Of a stretch of DNA of 64,000 nucleotides, positions 10,872 through 23,663 are shown in pieces (the stretch's first letter is position 1; each line of letters begins with the position of its first letter). The position numbers and the translations under genes were made by a program. The notes below the pieces were generated by a model. That model did not search any database and had not been told where the DNA came from. It saw only the letters and a list, made by a program, of their open reading frames with translations. The stretch comes from Nematostella vectensis (taxonomy: Eukaryota > Cnidaria > Anthozoa > Actiniaria > Edwardsiidae): assembly GCF_932526225.1 (NCBI RefSeq), contig NC_064040.1, positions 12,128,856 through 12,192,855 of the forward strand, in the 5' to 3' direction.

Positions 10872-13800
10872 ATGTCTTCCCTCTCTGCGGTTGTGTTCCT
10901 AGTACTCTGGCTTCACATGGCATTCCTTGCGGATGCATGTCCGCCGAGACCTCCGCCCATCTGCAGGTGGACCACATGCTACAATGTCTGGAATGGCTGG
11001 TATCCTTCTGGTATATCTCCAGGGAGATGTGTCTGGCAATACAGAACCACAAGGACAATAACGTACCATCACTCTCGTAGGGGAGGATGCCCAAGTTCGC
11101 AAAGATGCTACAGCAATCATCAGCGACGGGTTATGTGTGAGTGGTCAGACAGGAGTTTAGGAGATATTGTTAGTCGTGAAAAAGTGAAGCCAATGAAGTT
11201 TTGTTAAAGAATCGCTCTCGGCCGCTGTTTTCTCATCCTAGCAAAATCCCAAGTGTGAGGATTTCTATCGGCAAAGGGAATCTGGGAAAGCTTTTGCAAA
11301 GATTTTATTTGATAAACGAAGTATAAAACGTTATTTTTTTTAATTTCGTAGCATTTCTTGTGTCTATCGAATGGTAACAAAAACTAAGGGGTGGCCGACA
11401 AGGGCATTATCCACTATTTCTATTTACGATTTCTTTCTAGCCTACCTCCTTGCACTTTTCACTATTTCTATTAACTAAATACTCTATCTCAAACCTACAA
11501 TACTCTAACTAATACCAAACTAAATACTCTATCTCAAACCTACAATACTCTAATACTAAACTAAATACTCTTCTCAAACCCACACAGGTTCCTGTCGTTA
11601 TGCCTACCACTGCCCATTACGTCATTGGTCTGGATGGGGAGGGGTCTCTCAGGGCACATGCAGACGACAGAGCCGATATAGAGATTACAATGAACACGTC
11701 AGGTAAACCTTTAAAAAGGCATGAAGGAAACTATTTTATCGCTTTCAAGACGTGGATGTGGGGCCGTTTCTGGCAAACTACAAATTTTTTCTCTGCCTTT
11801 TAAAAAAAGCCAGAGCTTATAAAATAGTTAAAAAAAAAAGAAAATAGCTGAACGTAAACAGTGCCTTAAGTCTCTTGTCAGAAAACATAATTTTCGCTCG
11901 TGCTAAATAACACTGTGAGGTGGAGGGGATGAAAAAACCACATGTCATTGTAGAGAGAAAAAGAGGTGTTTGTGAGAACACCTTAGTGTCTCGAGAGTTT
12001 TGCAGAACTCCCAACAATTGAATATATATCCACGTAACCCAGGTTAAACAAATGATTAGAATTAATCACTCTAATATTAATCGCGCTTATGTTATTATCA
12101 GTTTAACTTGCGAATATCAATATCATTCCTAAAGCGCAAGCAATAATAAATAAAGTGATTACTCTGCTGTTTGTCACCTTTTAGCTATATACATAGAGCA
12201 CACAGTTGTAGCGGGGTCCGGAGGTACTGCGGCTCAAGACAGTATCAACACAGGCAATGGTGTAAGTCTAAACAAGTTACAATTATAACTACTTTAGACG
12301 AGGGTATAAAATTATACTAATTGCGGATCACACGATGTTTCTTGTAAAGACGAGGAGGACCCCAACAAAATTCTCGAACTAGAAGTGTGTTTCCAGTACT
12401 ATCTCTTAGGTTTAGAAATTGCTGTTGAACACAACCAAAGTGCTTACGGTTAATATTGATTTTGCTGGCAATCCCATCAGTCTGTTTTCCTTGGAGCCCC
12501 CCGCAGCCTACGCCGCCTACTGTTGCCAACTCTTGCGCTTTGTTTAGGCTCGTGCCGTCATGCGTACAGTTGCCCGCTGCAGCAGTGGTCTGGTTGGTCA
12601 GGTACCATCCCTCAGGGACACTGTAATGGTCAGACAAGATACCGTTATTATCGCGAACATGTCAGGTACTTACCAAGTGTTGTGGTTGCGTTGGTTAGTC
12701 ATCTCTTTTTATTATGGTCATTCGGGACAGCAATTAAGTGCCCAGTAACATGATGGAAAAACCTGGAAAATTCGCAATTCGAGATAGAGAAAGAAGACAC
12801 AATTTCTTACAATGGCCATCGGTTCCTTGTATTCCGGACTGAATTTTGAAACACAAAAAACGTGAGGCCGAAGTGCCAATAACCAGATTTTTGCTTTTTA
12901 AGATATTTTTTCCTTGATCATCCTTGCGCTATGTATGAGCTTAGGGACGAAAAGCTCAAATTTCAATGACACTTTACAAAAAGTCGCATTTGATATTTTG
13001 TTTGCTATTACTCACTAAGTACTTCCGGATAAATTTTCCGCCTTATTAGATCTGAAATGAGTCTATTTGAAGCGTTAAGTCATGTTTTTCCGTCATGTCG
13101 TGCCCAGTACAGCGAGAGTCCGTAAAAATGGAAGTGACTTCCATTCATTTCATTTCATAGTTCGCCAGGGATCTATGTTTCAGTAATAGCCGATGTGAGG
13201 CAAGCTTTAACACTCAAATGTTTATAGAGTACTGTAGTATTACTACTCTTAGATATGCTAACACATTGGAGAGAGTTGAAATACCTTGATACATGATGCA
13301 ACAAGAGCAAATTAAGCAAGTGAATCTTTAATTGGAAAACTTGGGGTTAAATGCTCTAAATATATTTACAATTCCTTAGTTTTTATAGTTTTTAAACAGC
13401 TCCAATAAAGTATTGCTGCTTCACGTGTTACTTCAGGTATATTCAACAGTCCAATTGCCATGGAGTTAGTCAGACGTGTGGCAGCGGACACCACGAGAAC
13501 AGAAGATACTGTAAGTAAATATAGCGGACAGAGCAAAAAAATGGCATGAAATTTTCCAGTTCTCAATATATAAGCTCAAGATTCCGCATACAAGGAATTT
13601 CTCTGACCAAAAGCTTAATTCCAAATTTTAAAGAACTTTAGAAGATATGAAATTTAGCTATTAGCGTTGTTGGCTGAATTTCTGATCAAAGCCCGACTTC
13701 TCCCTAAAAACGAGGAGAATTTATACTTTGAACATTTGAAAATTGCTCTTCAAGCCTCATATCTCGAAGACGAATCGATTAGAAAAAAAAAACACTTTTT

Positions 13801-16800
13801 GATATGTTGGTTTACATAACATAAGGAACCTCTATTCAAAATTTCAAGCTTACCGAAGTTAACCAGACCTTATTTTGGGAAAACTTGCCATTTTTTGGCT
13901 CTGTCAGTATAGCGTGCTATAGTTCATAAGACCTGCTGGTATAAAGCAATTTTATTACCAGTTCTAACAAGACATTTTATTTCTTTAGGTTCGTGTCGTT
14001 ACGCGCATTGCTCCCTGGGTGGGTGGAGCTCATGGAGTGACACACCATCATCCGTCAATCAACACCACTGCGCATCTCAAAAGCGTTCCCGCCGTTACTC
14101 GCTGACGTGGAAATATGACATGAGGTTGAACAACTGCCAGGGGGTGGTCCCGCAGTCCTGCCCTTCGACCCAACACGAGACTCGAGAGAAAAGTGGGTGT
14201 ATACTATATGGTATTTTCTTACTGAAACATTGATTGGCCTTTCGTTATTTGAGGGTTAGCGCTGACGATAGAGATTCACATTGAGTTTTTGAGCTAAGAG
14301 AAAGGAACTTGTAAACACTATTTTAATCCTTTTAGATAGATTTCACTATTTTCTACAATCGATTCTAGTCGATTTTAAAATAAATGAAATTAACCGACAA
14401 AGGAGCTATGAAACCATTTACAAAGAAAAAACAGAAAAACCGTATTGGACTCAACGTGAAAGGTCTTTTGTTTTTCCAGTCGTCAAGTGTCTTCCTCTGG
14501 CTCTTCCTCAAAATGGGGCCTGGGACCGAGACGAATGCAGTAAGATAGCGCAAGTCTGTAAGGCCACGTGTATGATCACGTGTGACGAGGCCAACGGGTT
14601 CAAAGCCGAGGGCGCTACCATACGAAGCTGCGGTGCTACTGGACAGTGGTCGACACCTTGGAACACTTATTGCAAAGGTAAAATGGAGTTTACTAAGTCC
14701 AAATGTAATATTTTTCATGACCCTTTTTATTGAATACGGTTAATGGATCGACTGATCTTTCCTTTTTTATATGTCGTACACCCCTGTGAACTCACCGCTT
14801 TACTTATAGCTTTACGATAATATCAACGTTGCTCCCTCGTACCATGGTACTTAAGAATCGTAGATCCCATGGTTCATAGCGCAGAATTTTGTCTTAGTTT
14901 TATAGATGCCTGAAGAAAACTAGAAACATAAATGGGATATTACGCACAAAATCCCCCACGCACATTGCCTTCCTTTACAATGGCATGAGATTACAAAAAA
15001 ACATGTGGACTGGAAAACATTGGATCTAAATGTATTTACAGATAACCTTTATTATCGCGCACTCATTGGCCGTTATTTACTGAAAACGTCGTCCGTAGCA
15101 TATTTGCATCGTGAACTCTCTCCCGCATCATAAAATAACCATGAAATCAGTATTATTGCCTCGTAACATGGTGCTTTGAAAATCGTTGATTATTCCATGG
15201 ATCATAGAGAGGAACATCCTCGAAAATTCCTAGAAACATGCACTTATCTAACTGTTTTTTTCAGATATTCTCCCACCATCACTTAAATGCCCTGATAGTA
15301 TCGTCAGCAAAACCGACCCTGGTAAACCGACCGCAAGAATCACTATCCCCTCTCCTGAGGCGGTCGATAATAGCGGAGATGCGCCTGTGATTACTCACGA
15401 TGTTGGAGTTGCTGTAAAGGATTTCCCGATCAGCGGCAAGCCCCATGTTGTCAGGTACACTGCCAGAGACAAGGCGGGAAACGCGGCCGTGTGCTCTCTC
15501 TACATTACGGTGAAAGGTAAGAAAAAGGATTTCGGAATCTGGTTGGTTGGAAACATTTTCATACTACATAGACAGTTTTAAACACAACGCGCGCTATAAA
15601 AGGGATAGCTTCGCCCTCTTTTTCGCAAGCTCTCGCGCAAGTCGTCGTCATTCAAAGCTAGACTTAATTAAGTGACGAGAAACTGCCAGAAGAAAACATG
15701 GCAAAAAGCCGTACGACAAACTACGAGAAATGTAAAGTAAAAGAGATTGTTAAAGAACTCAAGATTTTCAAGCTTCAACATTGTGCTTAAGAATGGCACT
15801 ATACCTCCTTGTCACCGTACCATTTTACCAGATGAACCCCCGATTCCAGTCGGGGACCCAGCTTATCCCATTATGCCATACCTCATGAAAGAGTACTCCA
15901 ATGGTGGAGCAATTGTACAAGAACAGTACTTTGGCTTAAAGCTCTGTCAGTCGAGAATGGTCATTGAGTTTGCTTTTGGTAGACTCAAGGGTCGCTTTGG
16001 TGCTCTAAGGAGAGTCATGGATATCAACATGGACGAACTTCCCTATGTCATATATGCGTGCTTTGTTTTGCACAATTTCTATGAAGTCAACAATGAGAAA
16101 ATTGGAGATAACAGTCGCATCAGCCATACAGTATGACCATTATTTCCAACCACCAACTTGTGTAAAAAGCTACACAACTGATTGTAATGAAGTTGAAGTA
16201 AAAGGGTAAGAAGGGTGCTCACTAAGTATTTTGATCTATAGATTGTAGACCCAGGGGGGAGGGGGATGGACTCTAAAAGTAGACAGGGGTTTTTGTCCCA
16301 TTTGAAAGGGAGGGAAAAGTTGATTTTAGTGACAATCATCCTGGTCTGGTTTTATCCACCAATAGGATTCTAAAACCACCTACAAAGAGCATTCTTGATT
16401 CCCAATGTTACCAGTGTCTTAAAAATAGTGACAGGTGGCGGGGAAAGGGGTTACTTAGATACTAGACACTACGATGGAAGTGTCCAGTACATTTTTGGGG
16501 GTTTTAATTTTTCTTCCTAAGTATTTTTTGGGTTGAAAACTTTGCTTTATATTTGTAAGGGACTATAAGCCCGGAGGTCTACTGACAACTAAAGCCATTT
16601 TGCCCATGGGCACGCGCCTTTTATACCGCAGATCCTTCCCTTAAAGCAGCCATACTTGTGGATGTGAAGGGCGTAAACTAGAATTAAGTAGTAGCTTAAT
16701 ATTAATGAAATGTAGTGTGCAGGTGAAGTAGTGATGTTAGGTGGGCGAGGTACCGGACCATTATGATGGAATGAATTAAATTGAAATCTACAATAGAGAA

Positions 16801-19800
16801 CGCACATTTACGTGCTGCCATTGAATTCTCAATTCAATTCCAATACTGTCTTTAAAAGTCCCTATTCTCATCAATCGATAAAATTGCTTCCCTGTTATCT
16901 CAACAGACAAGGAACGACCTAAAGTCACCTTCTGCCCGGATGACATCCACATCGAGACAAACAAAAACAGTGAGCGGGTCACGTGGTTGTACCCGACATT
17001 TGTTGACAACAGCCTGCCGCCGGACCAGCCCATAAGGGTCACCAGTAATAGGAACCCTGGGGTGCGGTTCCACTGGGGCAAATATCAGGTCAAGTATACG
17101 GCGTTTGACCAGGCCAACAATAACGCCACGTGCGAGTTCTACGTACAAGTGAGCCGTAAGTGACTGTGTAACTTGTACTATACATAGGGATGGGTCATTA
17201 AAGAGTTAAGGAAGGGTGTGTGGTATTTTTTCGAAAAAGATCGACAGTTTCTGTAACAGCTGGACGTTTTTCTCGTCTCGAGGTTGTACACCAATTGGAA
17301 ATGACATTTATATGGAGAATGGTCTGCCATTATGTTGATAAGAAAGCCACCTTTTTTGGTAGAAGCTGCGCAGGAAATGTTTTCAGCTTTTATTGGCATA
17401 AACTGTACTGTTTTTGTTCATCATGAAACTGGAAAAGAGTCACTTTCAAATGCTTTTGTGTCACTTTGCCGCTGCCACTCAGTGATGGTTCGTATGCAAC
17501 TCTGCTTTGTTTCTGCCTTACAGCCGTAAAGTGCCCGCTGTTTGATCCGCCACAACACGGCACGCGTGCATGTAACAAAAAGACGCAAGGCGCCAATGGC
17601 ATCTCACACGAGCTCGTGTGTAGCGTGCAGTGCAAGACTGGTTATGCCTTCGCTGAATTCACCCCGTCATCTGTATACATGTGCCAATCAGACGGCAAGT
17701 GGTATAGGATGATCCACGGCTTCCCAGTACCTGTATTTGATCAGAAGAAAAGACCTTGGCCTGACTGTGCACGTAAGTTATCAGCGATTGTTTTAAAAAA
17801 AGTGAAAAAACAAAACTCTCCACTGCGTATTGTAGCTTAGGAGATTCGATAAGTTTCCGAATTTCCAACCATCCTGTCAAACACAACTCGTATCTTTTGC
17901 TACAGTGATCGGATCATCAACTATTTGGCCATGCCATGCGGCTAGGGATGAACTTTACTATTGAACATTGCTATTTCTATGGCAACGGAACGGTGAACCC
18001 GTTAAATTCACTGTTCGCTACAGGAAAATTTTAAACAAATTAGCTATAGGATATTGTACATCAGACCTTGGTCGACACTTAGGGAAGTTTTATTCAAATC
18101 TAAAAGAGGAATTCTGGGATATTGCCGCATTTTTATTTTCAGTCACTCTGTTATTTACCTTCTTTGAAATTCGCCCCTGATAACAATCCATACGCGGGCA
18201 AACGTATTTTTACTATTGTTATTTAGCTACCTCGTATTTCTAATAACATACCAAAAATGGTTAGTTTTTTTTTTGAAAATGGGCATTTCAAACGCCGACT
18301 TTGCGCTGGCTCTTTGTTTAAACAAATTGCTTCGTTTCAGGTATTTTGTTGATTTCATGACTTGTTCTTTTCACATTCTCCGCATTCTCGCGTGCATCTT
18401 CCATGGCTGGCTGCTTCTGAACTTCTGAATGGTCATTTATCAAATCTCTTTCTCATTTACTTGAATAGTTAAAGATATTTCCGTTTAAAAAATTTGCTGG
18501 GAATAATACTAGAGAAAAAAAGAGAAAGGCAGATTACGCTAACCGCGTAAGGGACTTCTCTGTGCAAGGTTAGCACAGGAAAAATGCGAAAAGTACAACG
18601 AAATAAAACGAAAAATATCCAGAGCGAAAAAAACAAAACAAGCGACGAAAAATTTAATCCGCTAAATTTTATTTGGCGGCCAAAAAAGCAAAAAAAATCA
18701 TTTTCTTCCTTTTGAAAGTATCATTTTGGTCCCCGGAATGGACCCTAAAACTTTTTTTCTTAAAAGATTAACAAAACCGATTGATTTCATTTTTGGTATA
18801 CTATTGGAAATACGAGGTAGCTAAATAACTAAATGCCCGCGTATGGATTTTTTTCAGGGGCGAATTTCAAAGTAGGTAAATAACAGAGTGTCTGAAAATA
18901 AAAAAAACGCCAATATCTCAGAATTCCTCTTATAGATTTGAATAAAACTTCCTGTTATAATCGATGAAGGCCTGATGTACAATATCCTATAGCTTATTAT
19001 TGTTAAAGTTTCCCTGTAGCGAACAGCACTTCGCGAATAGTAAATTTAACGTGTTAACCGTTCCGTTGCCATAGAAACAGCAATGTAAACACATGTGAAC
19101 TTTTAATAAAGTTCATCCCTAGCTACATGGCATGGCCAAATAGTCTGATGATCCGATCCTTGTAGCAGAAGATACGAGTTGTGATTGACAAAATGGTTGG
19201 GAATTCGGGAAACTGTATCGAATCTGCTTTAGACGATTACGTCCAATCTCGCAAACGTAGCCAACCAATTGGACGTTTAATTGCCATTGTTGAGGATGAG
19301 TGCACGTACTTCGCTGCATAACCGAAGGGGGATTTACAGTTGATATTCATGATCTCGTTATTTGTAGCAAAGACGGGTGTCACATCTACCGCAAAGTCCT
19401 TCACGTTCTACACCGGCTCCTGCATCGGCAACCACAGCATGACACTGGATCAGATTCGGCAGAACTTCCTCCATGCGATCAGGCAAAGCATGATGGCGAA
19501 CGTGCTGTTGTGTCAGGAGAGCCAAGGAGTCGACTGCGTGGTAGAAAACGTCAAAGTCTACTGTGGAGCACGGTAAGAGAACAATGGGCATTTACCAGCC
19601 AAAAACGGGGATACATTCATACGTACTATACTACTTATGTCAATGAAATATTTTTTTACATCCTTACAACAAAAAACGTGGAAGAGCAGTCTCCCCGAAA
19701 ACAAAATCTTGACCCTCCACCCGGAATATAACGTTTTCTATTCGATGACTCAACGGTTTCAGCAATAACAGGTGCTCGCTTATCATGTAACGCACCGCCA

Positions 19801-22800
19801 GGTATTGTGGTAAGGGCGGCACAGGGAACCCGGCGAGCTCTAATAGTAATAAACAGTGAGGGCTACGCTTCAGCAGTGGTGAAATGGTAACTTCTAAATA
19901 CTGAACAGGGGGAGCCTCTCTCACACTTAAAAACACACAACAAATCTCTTATTTCCACCGTTATATTTTGTCACCGCAGAGGATTTGCTCTGATTCGCCG
20001 ATACAAAACGCACATACTATACTACGGACCCTCTTGCCTTTTCCATTTCTTGTCGATTAACTTCTTTGTTGCAATAAATGAATGAAGTAGCTTTTCTTAA
20101 TTCTTGGAATTTCATTTCATGTTGATTTTTTTTTACCGCCAATCAGCGTACCATATTACCATATTTCAGTTCAAAGCGCAGTGGCAGTGACGAGCCACAG
20201 AGAGTGATAACCTTCGACTTTGTAATAAACGACAAGAAACCGCAGGGTGACCGCGCAAAAGAAGCCACAAAACTACAGTCGATGATGAAGGTATTGGCCA
20301 TCAACATTCAGTGATGAAAGGGAAACCCAAGTTGCTACTATTATATGGATAAGGCCCCTAAATGACCCCCCTCCATTACCTTTTAAAAAGGAAACCGACC
20401 GCCGCAATATCCATTACCGCTGTTACTGACACTGCAACGGGGTGTCCTTATTAAACCGTTTAGCTTTACGGTTCTCATTAAACGGCTTAACGGATGTGCT
20501 CTTAACGGTTGTCCTTAGAAGGAGTGACAATCCTTTTTTTATGAAACTGCAAATCTAGAACATGTAACGCTCAATGTGAACACTTGAGGTTTGAATTACG
20601 TGAATAGGGCCGTTTAAGTGTGTTATGTATTGCTATCTTCCAGGAGCTCGATATGGCAGAAAGCTACATCAAGACCAGTTTCCCCTCGAACGCGCACATG
20701 CCTACCCTTAAAATTGAAGCATCCGGAAGCTCTTTGTTTTGTCCACCGAAAAGCGCCCTTGTGGTTCCTGAAGGATCTGGGTCTGAATTACAGAAAGCGA
20801 TATGTGGTAAATATGGATTACATAGATTACAAAGAGCGATATGTGGTAAATATGAATTACAGAGAGCAATGTGTGGTAAATATGAATATACAGAGAGCGA
20901 TACGTGGTAGATGTGAATTACAGAGAGCGGTATGTGGTAATTATGAATATACAGAGAGCGATACGTGGTAGATGTGAATTACAGAGAGCGATATGTGGTA
21001 AATAATATCGTCATGTTTGCTTCTGTCCGCTTACCAACCTGCCAATCAGGAGATTCAACGCCTGTTTAGAAAAACATATGTAAATATCAAAAACAAAAAG
21101 AGATTTCAAAGTCGCATCATTATAGCCGGTATTTATCGTCGACAAATCTGCTTTGCTGGATGATGTGTTTGAGTCGGTATCCAGCCTTATCCTAGTAAAA
21201 AAACTACCACACCAATTCCATATAGCATTATATCCTGCACATCTTCGTGCAGAGCAGGATGGGTAAACGTTACTGAACATTAAATAAGATGTTCGAGAAA
21301 CACTGCATTACAGCCGTTCTTCATTCAAAAACTTCACTTAGAGTGCCCCCGATTTCTAATATCGAATCAATCAAAATGTACTGAAAATCAAATCATTGTT
21401 CCGTTGTAGTTTTAAAGTAAAGTATTCTTTATTCACTCATTGGAGATTATATATGAGTACATACTTTCTTTTTTAATATTTGTTACAATGAGTGAGTTGA
21501 GATCCAAAGAAAGCAGAGCTTGGAACAGAACAGGATCCCAGCATTATCTAAACTATACAGTGAAAATTTATTTTCAGCTAATAATGGCTATTTTATTATT
21601 TTGATTATCATTCAATTCAATATAATCTTTATACAGATAGCATTCAAATCAGATCAAATTATATTATTCAAATAAAAAAAATACATTGTTAAATTCCTTC
21701 GAACAGTGCGTATTGCTCAAAAAATGTTTTTTTTAATGGCAGATTTGAATGAACATATACTTTTTTTTTCTTTCATTTCAGATTTGAGACTGTTCCATAT
21801 TTTTCTTCCTCTAAATGATACTGGCTGCTGACCTGCTGCTGTTTTCTTTTAGTTGAATGCCCCGTGGGTACATTCTACGACGAGGCTACCAGGAACTGCA
21901 GCATATGTCCCGTGGGCACGTATCAGGACGAGATGGGACAGACCAAGTGCAAAGAGTGCCCATTGGGTACACTTACCATAGAGGCGGGAGCGCGCAACGC
22001 GACAATGTGTTACGGTACTTTTGTCTTTAATGGTGAAGCCCTTTGACGTATGTACATGACCTGGGTCATGCTCAAATTTGCCTTTATAAATAACGCCATG
22101 CTTTTTATTTAGCTTATCAAGCTTGTAAATGATAAAATAATTGACTTGGATCGTTTGTATATATTTTCATTTGGAACGGCACACGACAATTTGTATTTAT
22201 TGCCAAAGAATACCGCCAATGCTATGTCCGATAACATGTTTGTCCATCTGCATTAAACAAATAAACCTTTTTTTACCTTAAGTACCAGAAAGGCGTGACA
22301 GTTCATGTCATTCTAGCGGTGGGAGAGTATTTCCTACTACATTATTGTATTTACCCTTAAGGATTTATTCAGTGTCCAGCCATCTCGGATCTTTGATCGT
22401 GATATGAAATAGGGGATAAGGATAGAATATTATATTCCATTTAGTATTCAGTCGATATATTTTTAATCTCAAATTCTGCAGAAACCAATTAACAAACCTC
22501 GATAAAAATGGATTATCGTTACCAGTATAATAATCGTTCATTACGAATATCATTATCAGTTTATTATTTACTACCCCGGAAATGAGTGATTTACTGAGGC
22601 TCGGCCAGGGGGGGGAAAAAATCTCTGCCATCGACAAAAAATCCCAATTTGTAAAGTCTTTAGGTTGTACACTGTTTATTGCTTGATTGTATCATTAAAT
22701 CTTTCCTCAGACACTTGTGAGCCCGGCGAGTACCGCCATATTGGAAATGCAGGCGCGGCTACCTGTTTGGCGTGTCCACTAGGGACGTACCAGCCCAAGG

Positions 22801-22883
22801 CCTTCTCGGCTTCGTGCATAAAATGCCCGGATGTGAGAACCACCGCTCGAGTTGGTTCGACGTCACTGAGTGATTGCAAGTGA
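10872..22883 (+). CDS. Secreted TSP1/sushi/HYR/ephrin-receptor-like Cys mosaic protein, 874 aa, 15 exons
   Basis: Exons: 10872-11136, 11588-11702, 12185-12261, 12548-12665, 13437-13510, 13989-14192, 14480-14677, 15265-15516, 16907-17155, 17524-17772, 19368-19572, 20170-20290, 20644-20806, 21853-22014, 22711-22883. Phases all match and the total of 2625 nt has no internal stop. Residues 1-22 are a signal peptide (hydrophobic [16 protein letters not shown]). Residues about 23-284 hold four TSP1-like modules with SCRYAYxCPLxxWSGW then RxRY and Cys; the middle ones are split over two exons. Then come sushi (285-350), two HYR domains (351-434 and 435-517, with DxxPP/VxYTAxDxAxNxAxC), sushi (518-600), an unassigned segment (601-763), and two GCC2/GCC3 Cys modules (764-817 [14 protein letters not shown]; 818-874). 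No TM or GPI signal is seen, so it is probably extracellular. Architecture recalls SVEP1/complement-like matrix proteins; I do not assign an orthologue. Confidence 0.85.
15747..16136 (+). pseudogene. PIF/Harbinger transposase (HARBI1-like) C-terminal fragment in intron 8 of the mosaic-protein gene
   Basis: A 129-aa frame contains [20 protein letters not shown], then [20 protein letters not shown], then [15 protein letters not shown]. This is the DDE_Tnp_4 pattern of PIF/Harbinger nucleases: GDxAY, the catalytic E in RxxIExxFGxLKxRF, and CxxLHN. The N-terminal catalytic Asp region is missing, so it is a fragment on the same strand as the host gene, between exons at 15516 and 16907. Confidence 0.85.
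17835..19232. mobile_element. Large foldback element with about 400-bp imperfect inverted arms, in intron 10 of the mosaic-protein gene
   Basis: About 17835-18250 and 18800-19232 are long imperfect inverted copies of each other. Landmarks are AGATTCGATA at 17841 versus TATCGAATCT near 19216; GGATCATCA versus TGATGATCC; GGCCATGCCATG versus CATGGCATGGCC; ATACGCGGGCAA versus the inverted GCCCGCGTAT; and CTACCTCGTATTTC versus GAAATACGAGGTAG. The central 550 bp is non-coding. The arms have diverged by scattered indels, so the insertion is old. It would form a very long hairpin in the pre-mRNA. Confidence 0.75.
20784..21005 (+). repeat. 30-bp tandem repeat spanning the exon 13 splice donor of the mosaic-protein gene
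   Basis: About seven copies of a 30-31 bp unit (GAATTACAGAGAGCGATATG then TGGTAAATAT) start inside exon 13 and run into the intron; the second copy carries a 9-bp insertion. Each unit repeats the authentic donor context ATGTG|GTAAAT (authentic donor at 20807), in some copies changed to ACGTG|GTAGAT or ATGTG|GTAATT. Moving to the second or third donor keeps the reading frame (39 and 30 nt) and adds short Lys-Tyr-x-Leu-type repeats. Later copies are 31 nt and shift frame to a stop. Confidence 0.8.
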
Positions 22884-22911
22884 ACTGGTGTTGATCTGAC
22901 AGTTCCTTTAA

Positions 22912-22917
22912 AATAAA
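22912..22917 (+). terminator. Poly(A) signal AATAAA for the mosaic-protein gene
   Basis: A canonical AATAAA lies 29 nt after the stop codon at 22881-22883. The short 3' UTR is plausible for a compact cnidarian gene. Confidence 0.55.
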
Positions 22918-22959
22918 CGGATTTAGAAAAGTGTGGTATTTTATTTTCTATATTTTTTG

Positions 22960-23640
22960 GATTTCACGTTTTCTACACTTTGAACATCTTAGAAGCTGGG
23001 CAAATTTGGAGATTTTTGGAGCACATAAAATCTAAAATAGCCCTTATTTTACCATTTCTTTGCAACGTTACCAGACAATTGCAGCATATTAATCGCAAAT
23101 ACCCACGCGTATCGACCTTTTGAGAACCCGCGCATCTTAACAAAATTTCTGTTGTAATCCGCAGATCCACATGTCATTTTAAACCCAAAAACCTCCCCGA
23201 CCCAACCAATGTGTATTCGAAAGTTGCTAATTAAAAGCACTTCGTATTATGCGGCCATAAGTTTTACCTTAAAGTTATTGCAACACAAATGATTTCGGTG
23301 TTTAATGACAGAGTAGCATGTCCTTGATAACCTCCCAAAAGTTCTCCAAGGTTCCCTTGGGGGAACATCTCGAAATTCAACAATAAAGATTGTTTGTCAG
23401 TAAACTTGTATTCTATTGTTATTCATGGCGCACTAAACCTCCGCAAACACACTCTCGACGAGATCCCTCTGTCAGTGCGCTCATGATGAACAAAAGAATC
23501 CAGGATGGCCGAAAAAAAAGAAATTCCCCCAAGGTAACTTTTGGGATGTTGTTTAGAATGAATTTTCTTATCATTTAACAATAAAATTGTTTGTGTTGCA
23601 ATTACTTTTAGGTTCGGCTATAAATTTTCGTAGATTGACT
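22960..23640 (+). repeat. Duplicated upstream block of RTK copy 1 (paired with 50215-50880)
   Basis: From about 22965 (TTTTCTACACTTTGAACA) the sequence matches the block upstream of RTK copy 3 starting at about 50220. Both carry landmarks such as GCGGCCATAAGTTTTACC and CTCCCAAAAGTTCTCCAAGG, with small indels. The match continues through the promoter region into the gene. RTK copy 2 lacks this block, so it marks the left limit of the segmental duplication linking copies 1 and 3. No coding sequence is recognised. Confidence 0.75.
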
Positions 23641-23663
23641 GGACTAAAAGGGTAACAGTAAGG

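Noticed and set aside
18216..18428. Hydrophobic 70-aa frames in intron 10 of the mosaic gene
   Set aside because: Lie within the arms and centre of the foldback element; no conservation between the two arms as coding sequence.
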